Part shown: one piece after another, positions 26,041-34,744 of the stretch | Position numbering within the stretch: the stretch's first letter is position 1 | Layout: each line of letters starts with the position of its first letter | DNA from: Roseicyclus sediminis | Lineage (GTDB): Bacteria; Pseudomonadota; Alphaproteobacteria; Rhodobacterales; Rhodobacteraceae | Reading direction: 5' to 3' | NCBI RefSeq assembly: GCF_025515305.1 | Contig: NZ_JAOPHT010000005.1 | Coordinates: forward strand, 124,001-188,000 | DNA length: 64,000 nucleotides | Program-made: the position numbers and the translations under genes | The notes under the pieces: generated by a model | What the model was told of the DNA's origin: nothing | The model's input: only the letters and a program-made list of their open reading frames with translations | Databases searched by the model: none

Positions 26041-27882
26041 ATGAGACTGCGTTTCGTTTCCGATCACCGGGTTGTCCGGCGCCTCTGCGCCGCGCTCCTG
26101 TCCGCCGCGAGCCTGCTTTTCGCCATGGGGCCCGGTGCGGCCGATGTCCCGGTGCTGCGCCCCGCCCTCCCGGTCGACACCCAGGCGGGCCTGCCCGGTC
26201 CCGGCGAGTTCCGCGAGATCACACAGCTCGTCTGGCGCGGGGACGAAAACCGGCTTGCGCGCGAGACGGTGTCGGTTCTCGACATCCTCGCGCAGGAGGG
26301 CCTCGATCTGGCCTGGGAAGCAAGCGATCCCGAGGGCCACCTGACCGGGGCCGCGCGCCCCTCTGTGCCCGGTGTCCTGCGCTGGCGCCTTCCCGGCAGC
26401 GCGCCCTACGACGCGGCGGCACAGGTCGCGGAATACGAGGGGGAACTGCGCGACGGGCGGCCGCATGGCGAAGGCCGCTTCCGGCACCGCGCGGGCGTGA
26501 CCTACGCGGGCTCATGGCGCGACGGGCTCTTCCACGGCGAGGGGCGTCTGCAATGGGCCGATGGGCGCGAATATCTTGGCCAGTTCGTCGCCGGCCGGCC
26601 CCAGGGTCGCGGCGAGCTCTACCGTGCCGACGGCACGATCCATGCCGGCTGGTTCGAGGATGGTCTGCCCGAGGGCCCCGGCCTCGTCTACCCGCTTCAT
26701 GCACGCGCCTTCATCGCGGAATGGCGCGCGGGCGCCGAGGTCGCAGGCACGCGCCTCTCGCTCGGCGGGGACGAGGGCATGGCCCATGTCACGCGGGTGC
26801 AGCAGGACCAGTTCGCCGATGTGCGCGTGACCGTGGCGCTCGATCCCGGGATGACGCTCGATCGGCCACAAATGAACCGTCTCAGCTACACCAGCCGAAG
26901 CGAGGGACAGGTGTTGTCGGTGTTTCCACAATCGGAGGCCTTTCTCGCGCGTTGGCAGGGCGACGCTCCCATGGGGCGTCTCCTGCCGCCGGAAGACCAT
27001 CAACCGCAGTTCCACGTGAATGACAAAAGGCTGTCCTTCAACATCGGACTGGAGAATACGGGAACGCTGATTCAGCAGGTCGTGGGGGGCTACCTGGAAG
27101 TAACCCGGAGCCGCTCGGATCTTCGACCGGTGCTGGAGACGTTGAACAGTCTTGAGTGCGCAGCCGACCGTACCGTGCGGCAGTTCACCTTCGCGAACTA
27201 CGGGTGGTCGCAACCCACAGACGCCACCTTCGAAGGGGGCTTCGTCGACCCCGACGACGGGCGGACAATCCTTCCGGTTTCCCAGGCACTTGCGGGAGGG
27301 TGGCCGTTTCCCGTCGTCGACTTTGGACCCTTCATCGACTCGCTCGGTGGTCAGTTGGCGGTTTTCCCGGACCGCTCGGTGACATGCGTCGGAGGCGATC
27401 TTGCCGCGTGTTTCGAGGCGCTCCGCTCCCAAGGGGCCTTCGGTGCATTGACGGATGCCGTCTACCCCCGCCTCGACCTCGGCAACGAAAGCGGTGCGTT
27501 CACGGATTTCGAAGGACGGCTTTCCTATGGCTGGACGGATGTCGATGGAATACAGCGCACCGAAACCAGGGACTTCCGAGTGACCTTCCGGCTTGCCCTG
27601 TTCGATGATGTTATCGGCTGCGGCGAAGGCGGAACCGGGCTGACGCCGATACCCAATACGCTCGTCTTCGCCCTCGACCGCGGACCCTACCGCCTGCCCT
27701 TCGCCGTGGCAGCCGCCGTGCGCCCCGGTTTCGTTCAGCGCTGGCAGATCGAGGTCGAGGCGCCGCGTTCCTCGACGCACGAGTTCCAGATTGTCCTGCA
27801 ACTCGCCGACGGCCGCGAGGTGCGGTCGCGCCCGGTGGACCTGCTCTATTTCCGGTCGGCGCAACCGCGGGAAGACTTCTGA
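26041..27882 (+). CDS. Secreted MORN-repeat protein, function unknown
   Basis: A 613-aa protein with an N-terminal signal-like segment (RRLCAALLSAASLLFAMGPG, residues about 13-32), so probably periplasmic or exported. Residues about 130-225 hold roughly four MORN repeats (for example YEGELRDGRPHGEGRF and YAGSWRDGLFHGEGRL). The remaining 390 residues match nothing I recognise; they contain a few Cys and a Tyr/Phe-rich C-terminal part. It faces soeA across a 187-bp gap and converges with the MEMO-CapA gene (4 bp apart). G/C at third positions drops after about 26.83 kb. The ribosome site is weak (CCGAGGCCC), so the start is uncertain. Confidence 0.78.
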   Translation: MRLRFVSDHRVVRRLCAALLSAASLLFAMGPGAADVPVLRPALPVDTQAGLPGPGEFREITQLVWRGDENRLARETVSVLDILAQEGLDLAWEASDPEGHLTGAARPSVPGVLRWRLPGSAPYDAAAQVAEYEGELRDGRPHGEGRFRHRAGVTYAGSWRDGLFHGEGRLQWADGREYLGQFVAGRPQGRGELYRADGTIHAGWFEDGLPEGPGLVYPLHARAFIAEWRAGAEVAGTRLSLGGDEGMAHVTRVQQDQFADVRVTVALDPGMTLDRPQMNRLSYTSRSEGQVLSVFPQSEAFLARWQGDAPMGRLLPPEDHQPQFHVNDKRLSFNIGLENTGTLIQQVVGGYLEVTRSRSDLRPVLETLNSLECAADRTVRQFTFANYGWSQPTDATFEGGFVDPDDGRTILPVSQALAGGWPFPVVDFGPFIDSLGGQLAVFPDRSVTCVGGDLAACFEALRSQGAFGALTDAVYPRLDLGNESGAFTDFEGRLSYGWTDVDGIQRTETRDFRVTFRLALFDDVIGCGEGGTGLTPIPNTLVFALDRGPYRLPFAVAAAVRPGFVQRWQIEVEAPRSSTHEFQIVLQLADGREVRSRPVDLLYFRSAQPREDF

Positions 27883-27886
27883 TCCG

Positions 27887-29641
27887 TCACGGACGCCAAT
27901 GCGCGCCCATCTCGAAGAGGTTCGGGATGGGCAGGAGCCGTAACGCCATCGTGCCGCGCTCGAAGACGCGCACCTCGACGAGGGCGCCGCTCGCGCGGTC
28001 GGACCGCTGGTCGAACAGGAAATTGCCCGTCGAATAGACCCAGGGCATCCGCCCTCCGGCAAGCTCGACTTCCGCCGAGGCCTGGTGGCTGTGCGTTCCC
28101 ACGACGGCCGCGAAACCGCAGGCGGCCAGACGCTCGGCCAGCGCGGTCTCCCCGGGGCCCGGCAGGGGCGTGTATTCCGCGCCCCAGTGCAGGAAGGCGA
28201 TCACGGGCGGGCGGGCATCGGTCCGGCAGGCGGCTTCGATCTCGGCCTCAGAGGCGGTGGGGCCCCGGTGGGACACGAGGTTCAGCGCCACGACGCGGAC
28301 CGGCCCGAGGTCGGCCACCTCGCCATGGCCCAGCGCGGCGATCCCGGCATCCTCCAGCGCGACACGCGTCGCGGCGAGGCCGTCGGGCCCGAGGTCCCAG
28401 GCGTGGTTGTTGGCCAGACCCGCCGCCGCGACACCCATTCCTCCGAGCAGGGACAAGGCCACCTCCGCCGGCATGACATGCGCACGCGGCGGCGCGCCGA
28501 CCACCGCCCCCGGCAGGACCACGCCCTCGAGATTGGCGAGGACCGGCGCGCCACCGGTATGCACCCGCACCGCGTTCAGGATCCGCGCCTGCGCCTCGGC
28601 ATCGCCGAGAACCGGCAGCATGAAACGGCCCAGCATGACGTCGCCGGCAAGGTGGATCACGGCGTGGTCGTCGTATCGGAACCCCGACAGGACGGCGGGA
28701 TCGCGGTGGAAGACGCTGACAATGTAACTCGTGATGTCGTCGGGCGCGCCGCCGTAGTCGGCCGAAGTCCGGTTGGCGACGACCACGCCCCGCGCCGGAC
28801 CCATGCGCGCCTGCAGCGCAAGCATGATCGCCTGCGCGCCCGTCGCGTCGAGATGATCGGGCTGGCGCAACAGCGCGACGCGCGCGGGATCGCCCGTGGC
28901 CAGCACGCCCAGCGTCTCCTGGTCGCGCAACGCGGCCGCGGCGGCGTCGAGGAAATGGACGTAGTCGGTCGACTGGACGACCAGCGTCCGCCCGGTCAGA
29001 AGCGGGGCGAGATGCTCGGCCATCTCCGCCCAGTCTTCTGCCCCCGCGCGCATCGACGTGACCACAGGCAGAACCGGCGTTCCGGGAAAAAATCTCGCGG
29101 CGAAGGGCAGAAGCGAGGTCACGCCGTGTTCCCGCGCAAGGTCGGGATGGGTCGAGAAGGGGCCACCCTCCGCCAGAAGCCGCGCCGCGCCCGCCGGGTC
29201 GAGAGGCACGCGGCCGAAGACCGTCTCCACGCAGCCGCGCGCGGTGGCCGCGCCCTCCCCGACAAGGCCATGGTGATCGGGAGCCAGCAGGATGATCCGG
29301 TCATAGGAGCCCGCCGACGCGGCCCAGAAACCGCGCGCGATCAGGTCCGGGGCGAGAAGGTGATGGGGAACCGTGATCCCGGTCACGCCCACGGGCGGCG
29401 GGCTGTCGGGACGCTCGGCGGCGATGGCCTGTGTCAGGGCGACGGGATCGGGTTCGGGCAGATGGGCGAGATCCGGGTGGAGCGCGCCACCGGCCGGCAT
29501 CGCCAGGGAGGGCGGCGGCACACAGCCGGGCGACATCGGCTCTGCCGAGGCCGCCCCGCATCCCACAGCAAGCGCCAGCACCGCGCCGATACCGCCCCGC
29601 ACGGCGCCGCCCCTCCCCATCCATGTCGCGATCCTCGCCAT
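27887..29641 (-). CDS. Secreted MEMO-like / CapA-like fusion protein
   Basis: A 584-aa protein. Residues about 10-33 form a signal peptide (AVLALAVGCGAASA). Residues about 60-290 resemble the MEMO/AmmeMemoRadiSam protein B fold (GITVPHHLLAPDLI, ILLAPDHHG, STDYVHFL). Residues about 330-580 resemble the CapA/PgsA metallophosphatase-like family (HLAGDVMLGR, ANLEGVVLPG, GLANNHAWDLG, HWGAEYTPLPG, GTHSHQA, YSTGNFLFDQ). Fusing the two is unusual. CapA relatives act on polyglutamate capsule export or in cell-envelope processes. MEMO proteins bind metals and pair with radical SAM and AMMECR1 proteins elsewhere, and none is here. The role is unknown. Confidence 0.82.
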   Translation of the reverse strand: MARIATWMGRGGAVRGGIGAVLALAVGCGAASAEPMSPGCVPPPSLAMPAGGALHPDLAHLPEPDPVALTQAIAAERPDSPPPVGVTGITVPHHLLAPDLIARGFWAASAGSYDRIILLAPDHHGLVGEGAATARGCVETVFGRVPLDPAGAARLLAEGGPFSTHPDLAREHGVTSLLPFAARFFPGTPVLPVVTSMRAGAEDWAEMAEHLAPLLTGRTLVVQSTDYVHFLDAAAAALRDQETLGVLATGDPARVALLRQPDHLDATGAQAIMLALQARMGPARGVVVANRTSADYGGAPDDITSYIVSVFHRDPAVLSGFRYDDHAVIHLAGDVMLGRFMLPVLGDAEAQARILNAVRVHTGGAPVLANLEGVVLPGAVVGAPPRAHVMPAEVALSLLGGMGVAAAGLANNHAWDLGPDGLAATRVALEDAGIAALGHGEVADLGPVRVVALNLVSHRGPTASEAEIEAACRTDARPPVIAFLHWGAEYTPLPGPGETALAERLAACGFAAVVGTHSHQASAEVELAGGRMPWVYSTGNFLFDQRSDRASGALVEVRVFERGTMALRLLPIPNLFEMGAHWRP

Positions 29642-29702
29642 GACCCGACGCTTGCGGTGCCGCGCCGGCTTGTCAACGCAGGCTGCAAGACGTCCGAAGC
29701 GG

Positions 29703-29732
29703 TTGATCGGGGCGCGGACCTGCCGCTAGGCT
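29703..29732 (+). promoter_or_regulatory. Possible promoter of the STAND/VirD4/SLOG operon
   Basis: TTGATC (29703-29708), 18 bp, TAGGCT (29727-29732) in the 126-bp gap between the divergent MEMO-CapA and STAND genes. It is of sigma-70 style and correctly placed about 35 bp before the GTG at 29768, but the -10 match is imperfect. Confidence 0.35.
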
Positions 29733-29737
29733 GACGG

Positions 29738-29759
29738 CGCGCCGGTCTTTTTCGGCGCG
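29738..29759. repeat. Inverted repeat in the leader of the STAND gene
   Basis: CGCGCCG (29738-29744), loop GTCTTTTT, CGGCGCG (29753-29759). This is a perfect 7-bp stem ending 8 bases before the GTG at 29768, so a hairpin in the mRNA would sit against the start region. It could be an operator, a translation control hairpin, or a terminator-like structure read from the other side. Confidence 0.45.
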
Positions 29760-29767
29760 GTCAAGGT

Positions 29768-32700
29768 GTGGCGCGGTTTCGGAACGGACAGGATCAACCG
29801 GTGGTCTATCGCGTCTTTCTGTCCTCACCGGATGACGTCGCCCCCGAGCGCCAGGCCTTCCGCCGCGTGGTCGACCGGATAAACCTCGACCGTGCCGCGG
29901 AGGACCGGCTGGAGGCCGTCCTCTGGGAAGAGAGCTTCTACCGCGCCGATTCCACCTTCCAGGCGCAGATCCCGCAGGCCTCGGCCTGCGATATCGTTGT
30001 CTGCGTGCTGTGGCGCAGCCTCGGAAGCGAGCTTCCCCCCCACTACGCGCGGGCTGACGGCACGATACCCACCGGCACGGAATACGAGTTCGAAACGGCC
30101 CTCGAAAGCGCCCTCTCCTCGGATGTGCGGGTGCCCGACGTCTTCGTCTTCCGCAAGAAGGCCGACGTTACGATGCCGGTCGCCGAAATGGAGGAGCGCG
30201 CCCGGCAGTTCGGAATGCTCGAACGCTTCTGGACGCGATGGTTCCGCAACGAACAGGGCCATTTCGTCACCGCCTTCAACTGGTTCGACGACACCGGGGA
30301 TTTCGAGACGCGGATCGAGGCCGCGCTCCGGGCTTGGCTGGTCGAGCGTGACGGGGACGCCGACTGGCAGGGCTCGCCTTTCCGCGGCCTCGACGCCTTC
30401 GGGCCCGAGGACGCGCCGGTGTTCTTCGGGCGCCGCGATGAGACCGACCGCGCGCGCGCCCGTTTCCTCGCCAATGCCAAGCGCGGGCACCGGGCATTGT
30501 TCATCCTCGGCCCCTCGGGCAGCGGGAAATCCTCGCTTCTGCGCGCGGGCCTCCTTCCTCGCCTGCAGAAGACCGGGGGGACGGTGGACCTGCCGCGTCT
30601 GGACCGATGGGTGGCGCGCACGCCCTCTGCCCTTGCAGCCGACGGCGGGCCGGCCCTCGGCCTCGCGCGGGCGCTCTTCGATGCCGAAGCGATCGGCGAG
30701 GAACTGTCACGGGGCGACTTCGCCACGCCCGAGGCGCTGTCGGCACTGTTCACGGCGCCCGGACCGGCCCGTGCGGCGCCCTTGGCCGCCGCGCTCGGGC
30801 GTGCGGGGCGCGGCGGGCCGGAACAGGGCCTGATCCTCGTGCTCGACCAGTTCGAGGAAGTGTTCCAGTGGAGCGCGCCGAAGCGTGAGGCGCTGGCCGG
30901 CCTTCTGAAGGATCTCAGCGCCGGCGCGGCGCTGTTTCTCGTCGCGACCATGCGTTCGGAATTCCAGCACCGGCTGGCCGAGAGCGACGCACTCGACGAA
31001 CTGGCCAACGGCCCGGCGATCAAGGGCCCGGATGCCCCGGTGCCAAGCCTCGTCCTTCGCCCACCGACGCAGGCCGACATCCGCGAGATGATCCGTGGCC
31101 CCGCGCGCAAGGCGGGCCTCGCCCATGAAGGCCCGGATGGGGAGCGGCCAGATCTCGCAACGCGGATCGAGGCCGAGGCTGGGCCGGACACGCTGCCTGC
31201 GCTGCAACTCCTGCTCAGCGGGCTTTGGGACGCGCGCGAGGGCAACGTCCTGACCCATGCGGCCTACGATGCGCTGGGCGGCGTGGGTGGCGTCATGGCG
31301 ACACGAGGCGACGCGGCGCTGGCGGCGCTGTCGGCAAGCGACAGGGCGGCGTTTCCCGCCCTCGTCAGGCTGCTTGTCGACATGCGCGGGCGCGAAAGCC
31401 CCGTGGTCGCCCGGCGCCTGCCACACCAAGACCTCCCGCCCGACAGCGCGCTGGAGCGCGTCGCCAATGCGCTGCGCGACGCGCGGCTCCTCGTTGCCGA
31501 CGACCACGGGCTGCGCCTTGCCCACGAGTCCCTGATCCGCGGCTGGGGCGAACTCGACCGTGTGGTGGAGGAAGAGGCGCGCCGCTTCGCGCTGCGCAGC
31601 TACCTCGCCGCGATGGCCGAACGCCACAGGGATGCCGCGAGGACGTCCCGCCGGGCCGGGCGCGAGACGCTCCTGCGCGGGCTGCCCCTGCGCGAGGCCC
31701 GCGACCTCCAGCGCAACTGGGGCGATGCCGCTCTGGAAGCCGCCGCGCCAGACCTGCCGGGGTTCATCCGCCGCTCGGTCGCGGCCCGCCGGCTCCGCGC
31801 AATCTGGCAGGCGGGCACCGCGGCCGCCGTCGTCGCGGCGTTGGGCTTCGGCGGCCTCTTCGTGCAGCGGGTCGGACTTCAGGGCACGGTACAGGACGGG
31901 CTGGCGGCGCTGGAGTCCGGCGACGTGGCGGCCGCGCTCGACGCCGCGGAGCGCGCCCTTCGCCGGAACGAAGGGGTGGCCTCGCTGTCTCTGGCCGCCG
32001 CCGTTCTGCGCGATTTCGGAGGCGGCGGGCGGGTCGGTGGACGTCCCGATGTCATCGCGCTCGCCGCGCCCCGCCCCGGCACCGGCCCGGCACCCGTGAC
32101 CCTGTCATCGGGCGGCCTACTCTCGGACGGTAGTGGTGGCACAAGGCTCTGGCCGGAAGGCGATCCGGCCCTTCCTGTCGCCGGGCTCGAGACACTGGGC
32201 GGCGGCAGCCTTCTCGTCGTCACGCGGGACGGGCGCGCGGGGCGCGTGCCGTCGCCGGGCGGCGGCTTGGCCGACATCGCCTGGGCCGAGTTGCAGCGCG
32301 CGGCCTTCATCCGGCCAAGCCAGTGGTCGGTCGCGGCGCTGTCCGACAGAAGCCTCGCCGCGCTGGCCGACGGCGGGCCGGACGCCGGCCTCCTTCTCGA
32401 CTGCCCGGACGACAGCACCTCGTGCGAGGTCATGCCCGCCCTGCCACCGGGCAGCATTGCCACGGCGCTCTCCGCGGACGGCGCGCGCATCGCATGGGCG
32501 ACGTTTTCCGGAACCGTCGGACAGGGCAGGACCGGAGATGCGGCTGAGGAGGCGACCGGGACCGACATGAATGCGGCGGGCCTTGCCTTTCTCGGCGATG
32601 GCTCGCTCGCGGTGGCGATGAGCGATGGCGGCATTGCCCACCTCGGGTCCGATGGGGTGGAAGCCGCGCCCAGGTTCCGGAGAACGCTGGCCGAAGCCCT

Positions 32701-33898
32701 GCCGGCGCTGCCCCTGGCTGCCTCGGACGACGGGACGGCGCTGGCCTTCCGCTGCGGTGGCGAGGTCGTGTGCGCAGGTGAACCTGACGGGCCTTTCTCG
32801 CTGTTCTACCCCGTGCCGCGCGACCTGGCGGACCTGTCGTGGGATGCCGCCGGCGCAAGCGTCTACGGCGTCATGTTCGGCGGTGGGGCCCTGCGCTGGC
32901 AGATGCGGGCGGACACGGGTTTCGGCCTGCCGCTGAGCTTCGGGGCGGCGATGACGGCGCTTGCCCGCGATCCCGACCGCTGGGCAGGGCTTGCCGCCGG
33001 CGACGCCGAGGGGCGCGTGCACTTCCTGCTTCCGGGCGCCCGCGACGGGGCCCGGAGCATTGCGGCGGACAGTGCACCCATCCTGCATCTCGCGATCTCG
33101 GGGCCGGAGGAGGCGGCGGCCGTGACCGCCACGAACAGGGTGGTCCGGATCGGTGCCAGCGGCGAGATCAGCGCCTGCACCGCACCCGACACGTTGCAGC
33201 GCGTTGCCACGGCAACCCCGGGATCGGGAGGAACGCTCTACGCAACGTCTGCCCGCGCGATCTACCGCCATGCCCCGGAGGGCGCTTGCCCGCGCGTCGC
33301 GCTCCTTCCGGGGGGTGACGGCGCGACGCTCGGCGGGATCGCCGTGGCCGGGGACGGAACGGTCATCGTCTCGCGGAGCGACGGCGCCCTTCTGGCCGTG
33401 GCGCCGGGCAGCGATGCCTTCGTCCCCGCGATACCGCCCGACCAGTCGCGGGACACGGCATCGGCGCTGTCGCTCGACATACATCCCGCGGGACGCTGGA
33501 TCGCCACCAGCCGGAGCGATGGCCGCGTGCTGATCCTCGACCTTGCCCGAGACGCGGGGCCGGTCGCGCTCGACGCCGCCGAGCGGGAGACGCGGACGGT
33601 CGCCTTCTCGCCGGACGGGCGCCATCTCGCGGTCCTTGGGGCGACCGGCGCGATCGACATCGTCGCCTTCGACGCGGACGGGGCGGAGGCCACGGCGGTC
33701 CTGCGGCTCGATACCGGCCTGCCGCGCGCCTTGCTTGCGGGCGGCACCGCGCGCGAGGTGGCCTGGATCGCCTGGACCGGACCGGACGAGCTTGCCGTGG
33801 CCACGGCCGCCGGCGATGTCGTGTCGCTGCCCGTGACCGGGGCAGCGATTGCCCGGGACCTCAGCGCGCTGAGGACGGCCCTCGCCGCCGATCTCTGA
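29768..33898 (+). CDS. Membrane-anchored STAND (nSTAND1-type) NTPase with DUF4062/TIR-like N-terminus
   Basis: A 1376-aa multidomain protein. Residues about 12-200 begin VYRVFLSSPDDVAPERQAF and resemble DUF4062/TIR-like (SEFIR-like) domains. An AAA-like STAND core follows: FRGLDAFGPEDAPVFFGR, Walker A LGPSGSGKSSLL near residue 247, Walker B LILVLDQFEEVFQW near 355, and a winged-helix tail. A single membrane helix lies at about 678-700 (AAVVAALGFGGLFVQRVG). The last 650 residues have repeated DG-rich segments of beta-propeller (WD40-like) character (for example TVAFSPDGRHLAVLG). STAND proteins are sensors that oligomerise on binding a trigger, many of them in antiviral defence. Start: GTG 29768, or GTG 29801, which has a better spaced AGGA site. 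Confidence 0.87.
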   Translation: MARFRNGQDQPVVYRVFLSSPDDVAPERQAFRRVVDRINLDRAAEDRLEAVLWEESFYRADSTFQAQIPQASACDIVVCVLWRSLGSELPPHYARADGTIPTGTEYEFETALESALSSDVRVPDVFVFRKKADVTMPVAEMEERARQFGMLERFWTRWFRNEQGHFVTAFNWFDDTGDFETRIEAALRAWLVERDGDADWQGSPFRGLDAFGPEDAPVFFGRRDETDRARARFLANAKRGHRALFILGPSGSGKSSLLRAGLLPRLQKTGGTVDLPRLDRWVARTPSALAADGGPALGLARALFDAEAIGEELSRGDFATPEALSALFTAPGPARAAPLAAALGRAGRGGPEQGLILVLDQFEEVFQWSAPKREALAGLLKDLSAGAALFLVATMRSEFQHRLAESDALDELANGPAIKGPDAPVPSLVLRPPTQADIREMIRGPARKAGLAHEGPDGERPDLATRIEAEAGPDTLPALQLLLSGLWDAREGNVLTHAAYDALGGVGGVMATRGDAALAALSASDRAAFPALVRLLVDMRGRESPVVARRLPHQDLPPDSALERVANALRDARLLVADDHGLRLAHESLIRGWGELDRVVEEEARRFALRSYLAAMAERHRDAARTSRRAGRETLLRGLPLREARDLQRNWGDAALEAAAPDLPGFIRRSVAARRLRAIWQAGTAAAVVAALGFGGLFVQRVGLQGTVQDGLAALESGDVAAALDAAERALRRNEGVASLSLAAAVLRDFGGGGRVGGRPDVIALAAPRPGTGPAPVTLSSGGLLSDGSGGTRLWPEGDPALPVAGLETLGGGSLLVVTRDGRAGRVPSPGGGLADIAWAELQRAAFIRPSQWSVAALSDRSLAALADGGPDAGLLLDCPDDSTSCEVMPALPPGSIATALSADGARIAWATFSGTVGQGRTGDAAEEATGTDMNAAGLAFLGDGSLAVAMSDGGIAHLGSDGVEAAPRFRRTLAEALPALPLAASDDGTALAFRCGGEVVCAGEPDGPFSLFYPVPRDLADLSWDAAGASVYGVMFGGGALRWQMRADTGFGLPLSFGAAMTALARDPDRWAGLAAGDAEGRVHFLLPGARDGARSIAADSAPILHLAISGPEEAAAVTATNRVVRIGASGEISACTAPDTLQRVATATPGSGGTLYATSARAIYRHAPEGACPRVALLPGGDGATLGGIAVAGDGTVIVSRSDGALLAVAPGSDAFVPAIPPDQSRDTASALSLDIHPAGRWIATSRSDGRVLILDLARDAGPVALDAAERETRTVAFSPDGRHLAVLGATGAIDIVAFDADGAEATAVLRLDTGLPRALLAGGTAREVAWIAWTGPDELAVATAAGDVVSLPVTGAAIARDLSALRTALAADL

Positions 33899-34045
33899 AG
33901 CACCAGACCGGCATGGGAGGCGACGAACGGGGGACTTCCGCATTGACCTCGGCCCGGGTGACCGGCACCAATGCGAGGCCTTGTCGCCCGACGGGCCCGA
34001 TCGCATGTACGCCCGAAGCACCCGCAACGACACGCCCCGCCCGCC

Positions 34046-34744
34046 ATGGACATCCGAGCCACAACACCAGAGCCCGCCGATTTCGGCCTGCCGCCGGTCC
34101 TGCCCGGGGACTGGCGCGCCTTGCCGGACGAACTGGAACAGGCGCTGCGTCAACGGCTTGCGGCCTCCAACCTGATCGATGAAGGCCGCGCCATCGAGAT
34201 GGTGCGGGTCCTGCCGCTGGGGTTCTTCGAGGGCTGGATGCTGTGCGATTTCCTGCTCGGCGAGGTCGGACCCAGTGCCGACAGCGAGCTGGCCGCCCTC
34301 GTGATGCTCTACGGTCCCGACGGGTTCACGCCGCTGGACGACTACCGCCGGATAGAGCGGCATGTCGAACTCCACGGTGTCCGCCTCGAGGGCGTGGACC
34401 TGTGCCTGTCCTTCGTGCGCTTCGCGGCGGCCTTCGGGGCATTGGGCGAGGCGCCGCATTTCATCGCGCAAGGCGACGGCGACGCGATCGCGCCGCCTGA
34501 CGTCGCGCTGGCCGCCACATCGCCTTCCGTGCTCGATGGCGTCCGCGCGCCCGAGGCGGCCCGCATCTCCGCGACCATGATCTGCGAGGACGAGCTGCAT
34601 CGGCTGGAATTGCGGCTGGCGAGCGACGGCATGATCACCGTCCTGGCCCGGGAGACGCTCGGCCCCGCCGCAACGGTCGAGGCGGTGCGCCGCGAAGGAT
34701 CGATGCGCTATGGTCCCCGGGAACGGGCGGAGGATGCGCAATGA
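34046..34744 (+). CDS. Hypothetical protein in the STAND/VirD4 cluster
   Basis: A 232-aa soluble, acidic protein with no motif I recognise and no signal peptide or clear membrane helix. It has a helical N-terminal half (WRALPDELEQALRQRLAASN, LPLGFFEGWMLCDFLLGEVG) and a possible beta-rich C-terminal half (HRLELRLASDGMITVLARET). Its stop overlaps the VirD4-like start by 4 bp (ATGA), so the two proteins are made together and probably interact. Start ATG 34046 is the best of weak choices; there is no good ribosome site and an upstream ATG at 33971 is possible. Codon use matches the neighbours. Confidence 0.7.
   Translation: MDIRATTPEPADFGLPPVLPGDWRALPDELEQALRQRLAASNLIDEGRAIEMVRVLPLGFFEGWMLCDFLLGEVGPSADSELAALVMLYGPDGFTPLDDYRRIERHVELHGVRLEGVDLCLSFVRFAAAFGALGEAPHFIAQGDGDAIAPPDVALAATSPSVLDGVRAPEAARISATMICEDELHRLELRLASDGMITVLARETLGPAATVEAVRREGSMRYGPRERAEDAQ

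Noticed and set aside
28085-29734. 549-codon plus-strand frame opposite the MEMO-CapA gene
   Set aside because: Arg/His-rich antisense shadow without motifs.
32117-34741. 874-codon minus-strand frame opposite the STAND gene end and the 232-aa gene
   Set aside because: Antisense shadow; the plus-strand genes have ribosome-site, overlap and motif support.
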